From Brachynemurus nebulosus (Eukaryota > Arthropoda > Insecta > Neuroptera > Myrmeleontidae): a stretch of DNA of 64,000 nucleotides. This document shows, one piece after another, positions 1 through 10,945 of this stretch (positions are counted from its first letter, which is position 1; every line of letters begins with the position of its first letter). Both the position numbers and the translations under genes were made by a program. A model generated the notes under the pieces. The model ran no database searches, was not told where the DNA came from, and was given only the letters and a program-made list of their open reading frames with translations. The stretch spans positions 21,242,375-21,306,374 of the forward strand of contig JAPWDM010000011.1 of NCBI GenBank assembly GCA_035578155.1. The letters run 5' to 3'.

Positions 1-1869
1 ACGTACGTCTATCTACTCAGTTCATTTATACAGATGTATGGATGTACCTTATTTATATTTATTTAAATATTATTCCATATTGCACGCTTAGATATACACA
101 AACTTAACTCAAAAAGTGGCTTTTTCAGTAATTCAGAAAAAATAACTACTATTTAATAAATTATTGAAGTAACAAACGTCAGTGACCAATTTTAGGAATA
201 AAAAGCTAATTATCGATTTAGTTCTCATCCTAGAAACTTAGACGACACTATAAGCTGGTTTTGGGTATAGATAATTCAAATTAGATGTATTATGATTTGG
301 ATCAGTATATGGTAAGCGTGCGATATGGTTCAATTAATTTTAGCCCATGGGATAACTAAGTGATTTAACATTAGCCATTTATGGACACTTTGTAAGCAAT
401 TTATTTGCAAGACACGAGACAATTAACCAAGACACGAGATCATTTCTTCTATATTCTATCAACGTAAAATCAATGAGTTAAATTTCCTTTTGATTACTTT
501 ATTCTTTTGGTTACTTTATTAAATTCTTTGGTATTACTAGTCTCGTGCAAACTAAAAAATATTGATAATAGTGTGGCTAACAGAGGAAAATCTACCATGT
601 TCCGGCCAAATCTTGGATATGAGAATCATAAATAATAAATATTGTATATATGATGAATTTAACCAATGGCCACACATATCAAATATATTATAATATTATA
701 TTAATCATTGTAAAAAATGCCATTTCAAAGAAATTATTTTTTGAGTAAGTAATTTTTGGTAGCGGTAGCAAAAGAAAAATTTTTTCAACAGAAATTTCAA
801 ATGTTCTGATCGATTTGTTTCTTTTTTTTTTTTTTTTTTTTTTTAAATGGCGTTTTTTTTGAGTGGTTTCGATTATCAGAAAATTATTCAATAATTATAT
901 GTAATAGTAATTTGTATTTATTTTGCATGAAACTATGATATGTCTAATGTGTATATTGTCTGTATGTACTAGAGTGTATTACAAGTATCAGAAACTCGAT
1001 TAAACGGTTCCTAATAGAGTTGGGGTACCCGATGAAAAAAAAATTATGTATATTATAAGTTTATATTATTTATTTTATACAATTCATGTAATATATAATA
1101 TAATTTAACTATATATAATTATTATAAGAATTTTACACATTAAAATTTTATACAATTGTATACAAAATGGCTTGATAGAAAATTGTAATAATTGTATATA
1201 AATTCTCTTCTATATAATTGTATAAAATTATACAGTATACAAAATACGAGGTATACAGTAGGTAATAAGGAATTCAATATTTTGAACTGAGGGACTATAA
1301 ATTTTTTTTTTTGAAAATATGTACGTTCGTTTTGAAATACGTATATAAAATAAAATGAATATAACAATAACTGATTTCAAGATTAAAAATATTTTTGTTT
1401 TATGATAAAATCAATAGAATTTATAGCCCCCAATTTTAAAATATTTTACACCCCGATTCTGTTAGGGACCATTTGATCCGTCGTCTGGTCAACATTTCAC
1501 ATTTACTTTCTTACAGTAAGTTAGATATTATATTACTAAAAGTAATAAATCAAAATGTAAATAATTATTTACTGATTTAGTAAAATGTGTACAGTTATGT
1601 TAAGATTTCTAATTCATCATTTAATAAACGTAATTTTCTTTTCTAAAATAGTATTTTGTACTTTCTATTTTAATTTTCAGCAAAATGCAAAGCATTTTTA
1701 GAATTTCTTTCTTTTTTTTTTTTTTTAAACTAATTAGCTTAAATTTTTAGTCGAATTTTTCCTTGAAAATTAGACTTATACAGTCTATACGACAAGAACG
1801 GCGGGAGGCGAGAGTAGGGGCGCTATCCGTTTTCAGACCCGTAGAACACGATTCTGTAGAAAAAAATAT
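1..1869. other. AT-rich stretch, no gene recognised
   Basis: No coding region, inverted-repeat element or RNA gene can be supported here. It holds a short duplicated phrase (GACACGAGA at about 412 and 431), a poly(T) run near 820-845, and A/T-rich tracts around 1060-1260 with repeated TATACAATTGTATA-like words. The short reading frames present are simple-sequence artefacts. Confidence 0.6.
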
Positions 1870-1870
1870 C

Positions 1871-1873
<3 letters not shown>

Positions 1874-1940
<67 letters not shown>
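1874..1940. repeat. (TA)n microsatellite
   Basis: An uninterrupted TA dinucleotide tract of about 67 bp. It directly abuts the left end of the dispersed repeat R1. The second R1 copy near 38.56 kb is also preceded by a long TA tract, so the tract is probably part of the repeat. Confidence 0.95.
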
Positions 1941-1942
<2 letters not shown>

Positions 1943-3398
1943 CCGCTACCTTTTAATATGTGTAGGGCCCCCCTATGGAAGTTGAGAGCTCAAATTTAGT
2001 AAATGGGGCTAAATCTGACCTAACTTTTAAGGGGGTGGTGGGGGGGGGGCGGCGTTAAAGCAATAAAACTTTTCCAAACCGGCTGGAAATAATGTTTCGG
2101 TCAATTATCTACTACATATCCAAAATTCAGCTTCCTAGGATAACTTGGAGGAAGTAGAGGGGGAAAAAAGGATTTGGCTGGATCTAACACGCCCACAGCC
2201 CCCCAGAATTAACGTAGAGTGTTGAAATTTGGTGTGTTGATAAAGTTCGTATCTAGGTTGTGATTTTTGGAGGTTTTAATATTTTACCCCCACCCCCCTC
2301 ATTTTTAAGCTACAATTTCATGCATTTTCGACGTTTTCGAAGTTTGTACCACTCACACAGGTCACTCAAATAAACCTAGAGGGCTGAAATTTTGTATTCG
2401 GATTGAGTTAGTATCAAGGGGGTGCCTTTTGGGAGTCTCGACTTTCAAACCCTACCGCCACCATTTTTATACCCAAAAGAACACGATTTTTCTTGTTTTT
2501 TAACAGTTTCGTTCGGGTCAAAATCTCTCCAAATAAACCTAGAGGGCTGAAATTTTGTGTACAGGTTAAGCTAATAGCCAGACACTGTTTTTTGGGGGTT
2601 TCAACTTTTAACCCTTACCCCCACGATTTTTACGCCAATATTTCCTTAATTTTTTTGCTTGTTTTCTAACACGTCTAGAGACTCTCTAAGGAAACCTAGA
2701 GGGCTGAAATTTTGTACGTGTATTCAGTTAGTATCCAGCTAGTACCTTTTAGGGAGTCCACATTACTTTTCCCCCCACTTCTTCCATTTTTACATCGGAA
2801 TTGAATGCTATTGTTAAATGTGTTTTAAATGCATTACTTTTATTCTAAATACAAGTAGGCGAATAGTAATTTTAAAAAATTTAAAAAAAAGTGAATACAA
2901 TTTTTTAACAAATGAAATACGTACATATTAAGTAATTTTTAAAAATGTTATTAAAGTCACTGTTTATTTATAAATTAGGAATTTTGGATTTTTATTATTT
3001 ATAAAATAGAAATTTTGGATTTTTTTGGAAAGAAAAAATATCTTCATAAAGGCCTTTCAGTTTACTATTTAAGTTCCTTTTTTAATATTTAAAAATAAAA
3101 CACAAAAGCAATTGGCGGATAAGCATGGGTAGGAATGCCCTCGTACGAATTGTGTTGGCTTTTTCCCTGCTAACTGCTATCGGCACAAAATTGAAATTTA
3201 CTGAAATTCAGCCCTTAAAAACTTACAACCTTTTTTTAAAGCCCCGATCAACCGGACACTCATCATTAGTTTTGAAACCACCAAAATGACAAATCGCTTG
3301 TGGACTTTCAATTACATTTCGCTTGTAGACATTCAATACCGAAGATGAAAGGAAAAATTCCACTTCCGTGATGGGGCTCCGCTGCTTACGACGTTTTT
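1941..3398 (+). repeat. Dispersed repeat R1, copy 1
   Basis: About 1.45 kb that reappears with high similarity at 38557-40590. Both copies begin with TTCCCGCTACCTTTTAATAT after a TA tract and end near GATGGGGCYCCGCTGCT. The interior (about 2214-2790) holds four tandem units of about 160 bp, each containing GAGGGCTGAAATTTTGT or a close variant (2219, 2381, 2544, 2701) followed by a C-rich tract. No open reading frame of interest is visible and the transposon class cannot be assigned. It lacks the inverted repeats of a MITE and any recognised retroelement coding. Confidence 0.8.
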
Positions 3399-3497
3399 TA
3401 TTTATAAAATAGAAATTTTGGATTTTTTTGGAGAGAAAAAATATCTTCATAAAGGCCTTCCAGTTGACTATTTAAGTTCCTTTTTTAATATTTAAAG
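3399..3497 (+). repeat. Direct duplication of a 100-bp R1 segment
   Basis: This segment (TTTATAAAATAGAAATTTTG onward, ending in TTTTTTAATATTTA) repeats bases at about 2998-3095 inside R1 copy 1 almost exactly. R1 copy 2 has the segment only once. The arrangement resembles two direct repeats flanking about 300 bp, but it has no TG/CA ends, primer-binding site or coding. Unequal exchange or a second nested copy explains it better than LTRs. Confidence 0.7.
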
Positions 3498-3615
3498 GCG
3501 CCTATGCAAGAATCCGACTCTGATCTGAGTCACTTAAATAAAAAGTAGCAAGTAAAAAATTTTTTATGTATTAATGGCTACGTTCGAGCAGAAAAAATTC
3601 TTTAAAGCGCTTTAA

Positions 3616-3779
3616 GGGTCCGTCCACACGACACAAGCTTTACCACCGACTTACTTGCGCAAACCAGTTTGTGCAAGTAAACATGTACGTATGGACGGGA
3701 AAAAACGTAGCGACTTACTTGCACAAACCTGGTTTGCGCAGGTAAGTCGGTGGTAAAGCTTGAGCGTGTGGACGGGCCC
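3616..3779. mobile_element. Palindromic MITE, family A (TAA flanks)
   Basis: A 164-bp element with terminal inverted repeats GGGTCCGTCCACACG on the left and the complement of GGGCCCGTCCACACG on the right. It is flanked on both sides by TAA (3613-3615 and 3780-3782). Most of the element folds back on itself, and the word ACTTACTTGCGCAAACC recurs in both orientations. A TAA/TTA 3-bp target duplication plus GG-rich ends fits the PIF/Harbinger group by family knowledge. No transposase is encoded. Confidence 0.8.
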
Positions 3780-4071
3780 TAAAGCAAAATGGCGATTTAC
3801 TAAGAATAACAAAGCACCAAAAAGCAAAATGTCGTCGTAGATATTTAAACAAAATAACCTCAATAGGAGTTATTCATAGGAAAATTTGCTATTTCTTTTA
3901 TATTTTACACAGTATGGATAACATTATAGGTCATATTATTGAAGAATCATCAGAGTAAACAACAATATGGCAGAATGTTCTAATTTATCGCAGTAAAATT
4001 TAAATTTGTAGTAAGACAGAACTACATGTCACTTGTAAATTAAAAATCACAAAGTGATTGAAAAAATTATC

Positions 4072-4144
4072 CGGATCGGCCGGGAATCGAACCCAGGATC
4101 TCCTGGTAACTAGCCAGGTGTGCTATCCGTTACACCACCGGTCC
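4072..4144 (-). tRNA. tRNA-Thr(AGT)-like gene or SINE head, copy 1
   Basis: The minus strand folds as a cloverleaf. It has acceptor GGACCGG/CCGATCC with one C-A mismatch at the fourth pair, D stem GTGT/GCAC, anticodon stem CCTGG/CCAGG around loop CTAGTTA (anticodon AGT, threonine), variable loop AGATC, and T stem CTGGG/CCCGG with loop TTCGATT. The internal B box GGTTCGATTCC is a perfect RNA polymerase III promoter match. The acceptor mismatch and the duplicated flanks (a 160-bp copy lies at 4397-4560) suggest a tRNA-derived repeat or tRNA pseudogene rather than a certain functional gene. No intron is present. Confidence 0.65.
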
Positions 4145-4429
4145 TTTGCTCGGTAGGCGTCTGATACAGACAACATTCAACCACCTATGTGTATGTACTC
4201 TCTATAATGCGAGAAGCAGTTACAATTTTTCAATTTCAGATATTATCGAGTGCTTGTGAAACACTACTACGTATGACAGACTTTTGTCTGCATTTTAAAC
4301 ACACGTAGTATTCATATGTTCACTTATCGTTCAGCTAAACTGAAACTTTAAGCACTCGACTTCCTTGGTTAACATAACCAAAAACCACATATGTAAATTA
4401 AAAATCACAAAGTGATTGAAAAAATTATC

Positions 4430-4502
4430 CGGATCGGCCGGGAATCGAACCCAGGATCTCCTGGTAACTAGCCAGGTGTGCTATCCGTTACACCACCGGA
4501 CC
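4430..4502 (-). tRNA. tRNA-Thr(AGT)-like gene or SINE head, copy 2
   Basis: Identical to copy 1 through the D, anticodon and T arms. It differs in the acceptor (GGTCCGG), which adds a second mismatch against CCGATCC. It lies in a direct duplication of about 358 bp that also carries AAATCACAAAGTGATTG on one side and a block beginning GCTCGGTAGGCGTC on the other. Two acceptor mismatches make a functional tRNA unlikely. The B box is intact. Confidence 0.55.
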
Positions 4503-4605
4503 TTTGCTCGGTAGGCGTCCGATACAGACAACATACAACCACCTATGTGTATGTATTCTCTATAGGTGGTTGAATGTTGTCTGTATCGGACGCCTACCGA
4601 GCAAA

Positions 4606-4662
4606 GGACCGGTGGTGTAACGGATAGCACACCTGGCTAGTTACCAGGAGATCCTGGGTTGG
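4606..4662 (+). pseudogene. Truncated tRNA-Thr-like copy 3, inverted
   Basis: The opposite-strand copy begins GGACCGGTGGTGTAACGG and keeps the D arm, the anticodon arm and the start of the T arm. It diverges after CCTGGGTTGG, losing the T loop, B box and 3' acceptor. With copy 2 it forms a large inverted repeat centred near 4562, including the shared flank with GTTGTCTGTATCGGACGCC. Confidence 0.8.
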
Positions 4663-4678
4663 AATGTTGGAATTTTTT

Positions 4679-4781
4679 TTTATTATTTTGTAACCTTATC
4701 TATTGTACTTATCACTGGCAGTAAAAAGTCCGGCATTTTGAGACAAAAAAATTTTTCCATATGGTTTGTTTAAAAGGTTAA
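4679..4781. mobile_element. Partial piggyBac-like MITE, right end only
   Basis: This matches the right third of the complete elements at 30950-31284 and 58174-58499 (GTAACCTTATCTATTGTACT through CATATGGTTTGTTTAAAAGG). It ends at TTAA (4778-4781). The left end is missing, and the truncated tRNA-like copy abuts it. Confidence 0.75.
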
Positions 4782-5218
4782 AATGTCTTCGATCGACTGT
4801 CGAACTGTTCACGATCGACCGTTTGCCCACCCCTGGCCTAGACGTTTTGACTTCGGTCGTGTGGTTTTAAGCTCACAAACAATTTTTTGATTGATCAAAT
4901 TGATCTTCTAAATGAATTTTTGGAAATTTGGGAGTTAACTAAATCACTTTCCAAGGTCCATAATTTTCTTCATACTTTACAGCAAGTTTCATCAAAATTG
5001 TTAGAGCTGTTTCCGGGAAAACAGGACATATATACGAAGATAGCTCGTTTAGTAGTATAACATAGTTATTGTATTAAGATTACTCTTAGGAGTCATCTGT
5101 GATTTATGTTTCAGGGATGATTTGTTGGAAGAGTTTACATATACTAACAAAGTTACAAAAATTATTTTTGGTTTGCATCAGGCTGATAATTGCCAGTTTA
5201 AACTTTTTAGTTAGTATT

Positions 5219-5389
<171 letters not shown>

Positions 5390-5751
5390 GTGCGCAGAAA
5401 TTTTTACCGTGGTAAGTATAGTAAATTTTTTAGAAAATAATTAAAATTAATTAAATTACTCCTTTATTTAGTTTTCTTTTGATAACAAGTAAGTGAGCAT
5501 GAGGTAATGCGAATATAAATTCATATTGAAAATTAAGTGTCTTTAATCTCAGGTAGGTTAGTTAATATACATATGTACATATTCTTCAGCATTTTGAACA
5601 TAAAATTCTTTTATCTTCGCTTCTTCATTTTACCTCATTATAATTCCATACGCGTTGAATTTTATTCCATAATATCTTTTGTATTACTTTTTTTTTATTC
5701 TTTCTTTAGATTAATTATAAGTAATACAAAATATTAATACAAAGTTTTAGT

Positions 5752-6003
5752 GAATTTTCAGAAGGAAAATTCAGCTATAACAACCATTCATCCCTTAAAT
5801 GAGTTTTTCAGTCAGACATATCCGATGTCCGGAACCTCAAAAAATAAGTTTTCTGCCAAAATTCAAAACCTTTCTGAAATTCTTTTTACATCGTGGCAAA
5901 GAGAGGAAGAAATTGCATAAGATACGTTTTTAAACTACTACCCTATGTATGCGGGTTATTGAGAAAAAGTAATATTTTAACAGGAAATTCTCTATTTTAT
6001 GCA
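5752..6003 (+). repeat. Dispersed repeat G (GGAAATTCGCTA family)
   Basis: Shares phrases with copies at 29970-30075, 37180-37300, 44270-44415 and 59278-59690: an opening like AGCGAATTTTC...GGAAAT...AGCTATTACAGC, and an end like GGAAATTCGCTATTT-TGCA. No coding or clear terminal repeats beyond the complementary GGAAATTC/GAATTTCC ends. Class unknown. Confidence 0.55.
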
Positions 6004-6055
6004 GGATCATAGATAAAATACACCAGAAGTTACCATGCTACATATAGAGATATAA

Positions 6056-6603
6056 AGCCGCTGCTACACGATGCTACGAACACCTTCCAACATTCGACGT
6101 TGGATGGTTCATAGCATCGTGTAGCCGTTGTTCGAATCTACGAGTGTCCAATGTCGAGCGTCAAACGTTCGCATTTGGTCGTGTCCCGTTCGATGTCGGT
6201 ATTTTTGCACCGAGTCAAAGGGATGCTTCGAACGTTTGAAGGTTAATGTTGGTTGCGTTGGTTGGTTCGACTCAGCAGCTGCACGACTCGTTCATGTGAA
6301 GAGAGACAACATCAGTGTATAACATTAGAGATAACATCAGACAGATGACATCGTCGTCCACTGAATAAACGTTTGTCCTAACACATTATACAAGAGAGAC
6401 AACATCAGTGTATAACATTAAAGATAACATCAGACAGATAACAGCCTCGCCACTGAGTACCAACACATCATCATTCGTATTGGATCAAACATTCGATTCA
6501 CCGTGTAGCAGATACATTCGTCGCACCAACTATCGAACTTAATTGCCTCAAACGTTCGATCGAACGTTGGAAGGAACGTTCGTAGCATCGTGTAGAACCC
6601 GCT
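6056..6603. mobile_element. Palindromic MITE, family B (TAA flanks)
   Basis: A 548-bp element with ends AGCCGCTGCTACACGATGC and the complement of AGCGGGTTCTACACGATGC, flanked by TAA on both sides (6053-6055, 6604-6606). The interior repeats words such as TTCGAACGTT/CGTTCGA in both orientations. It contains a direct duplication of about 50 bp beginning GAGAGACAACATCAGTG at 6300 and 6394. No coding. The architecture matches families A, C, D, E and F in this window although the sequence does not. Confidence 0.8.
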
Positions 6604-6630
6604 TAATCTGAATGCTTTGTGCATTTTGAT

Positions 6631-6800
6631 CGAATTTTATTGGGTTAGGTTGAATCGAATTTTGTTGGGTTAGGTAGAATCGAATTTTGTTGGATTAGGT
6701 TGAATCGAATTTCGTTGGGTTAGGTTAAATAGAATTTTCTTGGGTTAGGTTAAATAGAATTTTCTTGGGTTAGGTTAGGTCAACTTTGGTGGGTAAGATT
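6631..6800 (+). repeat. 25-bp minisatellite with TTAGG-like core
   Basis: About six tandem units of roughly 25-26 bp built on TTGGGTTAGGTTGAATCGAA, drifting to TTGGGTTAGGTTAAATAGAA toward the right and ending in GGTTAGGTTAGGTCAA. The GGGTTAGGTT core resembles the arthropod telomere repeat TTAGG, but the unit is much longer. It reads as an interstitial minisatellite, not a telomere. Confidence 0.75.
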
Positions 6801-7749
6801 TAGGTCACGATGAGTTGATTTGTGGTAGGTTAGGTCGACTTTTGTTGATCTAAACCTGTTTTGTGAAAAAAGCAAATTAAAATTGTCGGAGACAAAAGAT
6901 AAATTGTAATACATCTGAAATAATACACAAAAAAATTAAATGTACTGGGAATATTTAAAATATTAAAGTTTCTATACTTTCGAAAAATGGGACAAAGATT
7001 TTATATAGTATATATTTTATAGTATTTTATATATAATATTTTTTAATGTTCTACTTCGATTTTTTTTCTTTTGAGAGGATTTCTACCGAATCTATATGTT
7101 TAGAAGACAATATATGCTTATTTGTTTGAATACAATTTGACCTAATTTTTCTTCGACCTTTGTAATTCTATATAATCTTTCATCAAATGGTGGTGTCTCT
7201 ATCCAGACAATGAAACATTATATCTTTGTTCTACAGAAATGATTAAGAACGTCTTTTGAAAATTTATCCTAAAATAGAAAGAATCACAAAGCATAACGAC
7301 GGCGACGTCATCTATATTATTAAAATTTTGTTTAGTTGAAAGAAGTATCTCATTAAAATTATTCTAATAGTTACTTAATAAAATTTATATTTATTATTAT
7401 TATTTCAGCATAAAATTGAAATTTTGTTTATAAAAACAGTTTTGCCGTCATATTGATATCTGTAATATTTGATGATAATATAGGTAGGTACATAGAAAAT
7501 ACGTGCAATAGGAATATAATAAAAGAAACTTTCTTTGGCGGATAATGATAATCCGACAAAAACAGATATTTGGGAATATCTGTAAAAAATGGCGCCAAGA
7601 ATATTATGTATTTGTATCTAAGAAAAAAAAAATAAAGCTTTAAAAAATAACTGAAATTCATTGCTATGCCAAGAACAGATATAATTATAATAACTAAGCT
7701 TACGTACAGATGGTATTTAAAAAAATAATCTAAAAAAAATTAATACTAA

Positions 7750-7867
7750 TTTTCGGAATAAAAACTTTTGTTGTACTTGGCTCAAGATTTTTTGTTTTGT
7801 TTTGTTTTGTTTATTAATATCAAGTTAAATCTTCAGCCAAGTACAACAAAAGTTTTTATTCCGAAAA
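7750..7867. repeat. Near-perfect 39-bp-arm hairpin
   Basis: Left arm 7750-7789 (TTTTCGGAATAAAAACTTTT onward) and right arm 7828-7867 are complementary apart from one mismatch near the loop. The loop is about 40 nt and contains TTTTG repeats. The flanks are A/T and show no clear target duplication. It could be a very small MITE or a hairpin RNA precursor. The region on either side (6860-7750 and 7870-8900) has no other recognisable feature. Confidence 0.8.
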
Positions 7868-7869
7868 TT

Positions 7870-8900
7870 TTTTTATTTATTTATTAATTTATTAATTAAA
7901 TTTATTTATTAATTTTGTCCACACGTTGTATTGAAGCATTTGTAAATACATTATCTATATTACTGTGTTTCTATTTGTTGTTTAAGATATTTTTTTCAGC
8001 AACCATTACACTGTCAAAGGAACTCGGAGTTTTCTAATAATCTATAACTCAATATCTACCAAATCTATTAAAATTAAAAATCCGTTTTTTCTTTTTAGAA
8101 ACGAAACCTTGAAAAGCAGTATTTCAATAAAGTATAGTAAACTTTCAACGAAACGAAATTATTAAAAGAATATTAAATAAATTCACAAATAGATAAATTT
8201 AATAAAAAGAAGATAGTTAAAATGTTTGAAATGTCATATTTTGTTAAGTCACTACGGCTAACCAACGTACCCAACGTATACATAATTTAATTTTATTGCA
8301 TCTGAGTACAATATATTGTAAACGATTTTAGCGGCTATTTTTGTTACAAAAGGACACGTTCAGAAGTACCTAAATAGAGGAAGAAGGTTGTTAAAGAAAA
8401 AACAAGTATTCTTCTATATTTAATAAATGGTAAATAAAGATATAAAATAATAAAAGTTAAACATAAGGTATTTACTTTGAAAATCCCTAATTTTAAATAA
8501 CTCTGACTAAAGAGATTACTCTTGAATTAGGTACCAATTTAATTAAAAGATATTCAAAAGTACCCCTTCTAAGAAACTATTATTAATTTAGACAATAAGT
8601 AAGTTTCAAAAATAAATAAACACAATTAATTTTTTTGACAATTCAAAAGCTAAAATAAATATTTTATATTTGATGTTGAATAATACAGCGGGTTTCATTT
8701 AATGAAAGAAATACTTCAAGGAAAAAAATTTTATTTAAAATTTTTTTGCAATATAACAAAATATAGAACAGATATAATTAAGATTAAATATATTCCTAGA
8801 TGATTTTTTTCTTTTCTTTTCTTCTTTTTTTTGGTCACCGAACTGATTCCCATCACATTTTATCCAGGCTTTGAACTGGCAAAATACTTATTTTATTATA
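7870..8900. other. AT-rich, nothing recognised
   Basis: No coding, inverted-repeat element or RNA gene could be supported here. Confidence 0.5.
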
Positions 8901-8904
8901 ATAC

Positions 8905-9480
8905 TAGCCGTATGCCCGATAGAATTTCCCATCGGCAACATCTTTTTATTAGGTACTCACTTTTTGCTCACTTTTAATGTTTTTCAAAAGCCTAAATCAA
9001 TATCCACGTTTCTGACTTCAAAAATAACGAACTTCCCATATGAACTGTCATTTTCTGTTTTAACTCCTTAGGGAATAAATTTCCAGAAACAACTGACTTT
9101 TATGTATAAATAGAAGCCTAAACGCCTTTTTTCATAACTCCTGTGCTTAATTTCGTCCTTCTAAACCCAACAGTTTAGGTTGTGCGTTGTCTGTTAGTCA
9201 AGTTAAAGATTTTTTAAATAAGATATTTTTTATTTTAATAGTCATCGTAACATATTTTTCTAACTTCAAAAATAACGAATTTCCATAAAAATTTGCATTC
9301 CCTATTTAACCCACTTAGGGGGTGAATTTTCAAAATTCCTTTCTTAGTGGTCACTTACGTTACATAAGGAACTTCTGTGCAAAATTTCATTCTTCTAAAC
9401 CCAACGGCTTAGGCTGTGCGTTGTCTGTCAGTCAGTCAGTCAGTGTTAGAAATTTATTAAGTAGATTTCAGGAAACACAA
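8905..9480 (+). repeat. Dispersed repeat P, copy 1
   Basis: Begins TACTAGCCGTATGCCCGATA and runs to a GTCAGTCAGTCAGT simple repeat near 9435. Copies on the other strand lie at 31380-31955 and 51395-52291. Shared internal phrases include GAAATTTCCATCGGCAACATC-type and CCCAACGGCTTAGGCTGTGC-type words. No transposase or polymerase coding survives and the class is uncertain. Confidence 0.7.
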
Positions 9481-10106
9481 AATTTGAATAATTTTACAAA
9501 TTTACTTGCACGTTAAAAAAACTATTATAAAAAAAAAAAATTGTACCTCTTACAAAAGTATAAATTAAAATAACGTACACTAAAAGACAGAGATAACTTT
9601 ATTATTTACAATACATAATGTACTGTACACACTTAGTGAGGCTCTCTTTTTTTAGTTTGTCAAAATGCAACGGCAGTTGTAAAAACCCAATCTGCTTGAC
9701 AATTTTTTTTCATCTCTATTTAAAAATTATCGTTGCCCACCCAGGCACGCCTACACATACCTATACATACATAGTGAAAAACATTAGGACCCACCGATCC
9801 AACATTGGAACCCACCAAGCATTGGACAACTTTTTAACATTGTATTTTATATCTGTATATTATTGGTAACAGTTTTAAAACTACATATGTATGTGTGTAT
9901 CTGTCCTTTCGTTCCCACTGAGGCTGTGCTCGGATTCTCAAATCTATACATATAAGAAAATTGTAACGAGACCATTTCTGTACATGGAATATTTTTTGAA
10001 AATTGTACTGATACTGTAAATAGTAATCGATGTAGATACCAAAACAGCGATTTTTAGAATTTTTGTCTGTCTGTCTGTTCACGCATCACACAAAAACAAC
10101 ATCTAA

Positions 10107-10588
10107 AATACTTTTTACTCCGGGGAAAGTTCTCATTCCCACGGGAAAATGGAAAAACCATTTTGAGCATGTGCACATATTAGGCAAAAACTATTAGACA
10201 GATTTTAATAAAATTTGGTGTGGTGATAACTTATTACCTAGGGCAACATTTAAAATACTTTTTACTTAGGGAAAATGCCTTATTCCCACGGGAAATTAGA
10301 AAAACCATTTTGTGCATATGCACGTATTACGCAAAACTATTGGACGGATTTTGATGAAATTTGGTGTGGTGATAACCTATTACTTGGGTCAATATTTAAG
10401 ATACTTTTTACTCCGGGAAAATTCCTCATTCCTACGGGAAAATAGAAAAATCATTTTGAGCATGTGCCCGCATTACACAAAAATTATTATTCTTTGCAAG
10501 TTCTGTATAATTATTACACTTACATACTTCTTATTGAGTTCATAACAATGTGTTGCGCGAACGACGTCGCGGGTACGGCTAGTAAATA
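10107..10588 (-). repeat. 145-bp tandem repeat ending in ACTAGC-type terminus
   Basis: Two and a half units of about 145 bp. Each contains TACTTTTTACTCCGGG, CCCACGGGAAAAT, GAAAAACCATTTTG and AAATTTGGTGTGGTGATAA. The array ends in GACGTCGCGGGTACGGCTAGTA. On the minus strand this is TACTAGCCGTACCCGCGACG, a head also seen in variant form at 13345 (minus) and 25918 (plus). This is a degenerate dispersed repeat with no coding. Confidence 0.65.
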
Positions 10589-10823
10589 AATAAATTTAAA
10601 AATTCGAACTCTTTTTTTTAAAAAGTATCGTCTATTCTTCATTTACGGATATTGTATAGTGTCCTAAGTTTCTGAAAAAAGCAGTTCGAGACCTAGGTTA
10701 ATAATGTGTTCAAATTTCCCAGACAAAATATCGTTTTTTATTTATAGTACATAATTAATAGTACATAATTTTTATAGTACATAATTAAAATGTGATCTAA
10801 ACATTTCAAAGAGACAGATAGGA

Positions 10824-10945
10824 GAATATTAGAATATTATATGACTAGAATAATGTAATTAAGCATTGACAATCGCCATTAGACGAATATTAGAATATTA
10901 TATGACTAGAATAATGTAATTAAGCATTAACAATCGCCATTAGAC
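10824..10945. repeat. Tandem duplication, 61-bp unit x2
   Basis: Two adjacent units starting GAATATTAGAATATTATATG that differ at about two positions. Otherwise the interval 10590-11790 contains no recognised feature. Confidence 0.9.

Noticed and set aside
1763..1999. Open frame across the (TA)n tract
   Set aside because: The predicted protein is mostly Ile-Tyr repeats created by TA dinucleotides. The same artefact appears on the minus strand at 38425-38634.
2998..3497. Possible solo LTR pair or small LTR element from the 100-bp direct repeats
   Set aside because: No TG...CA ends, no target duplication, no primer-binding site or polypurine tract, and the other R1 copy has a single segment.
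7750..7867. Calling this hairpin a microRNA gene
   Set aside because: The pairing is too perfect and extends over the whole arm without the usual bulges. Without expression data or conservation it is recorded only as a hairpin.
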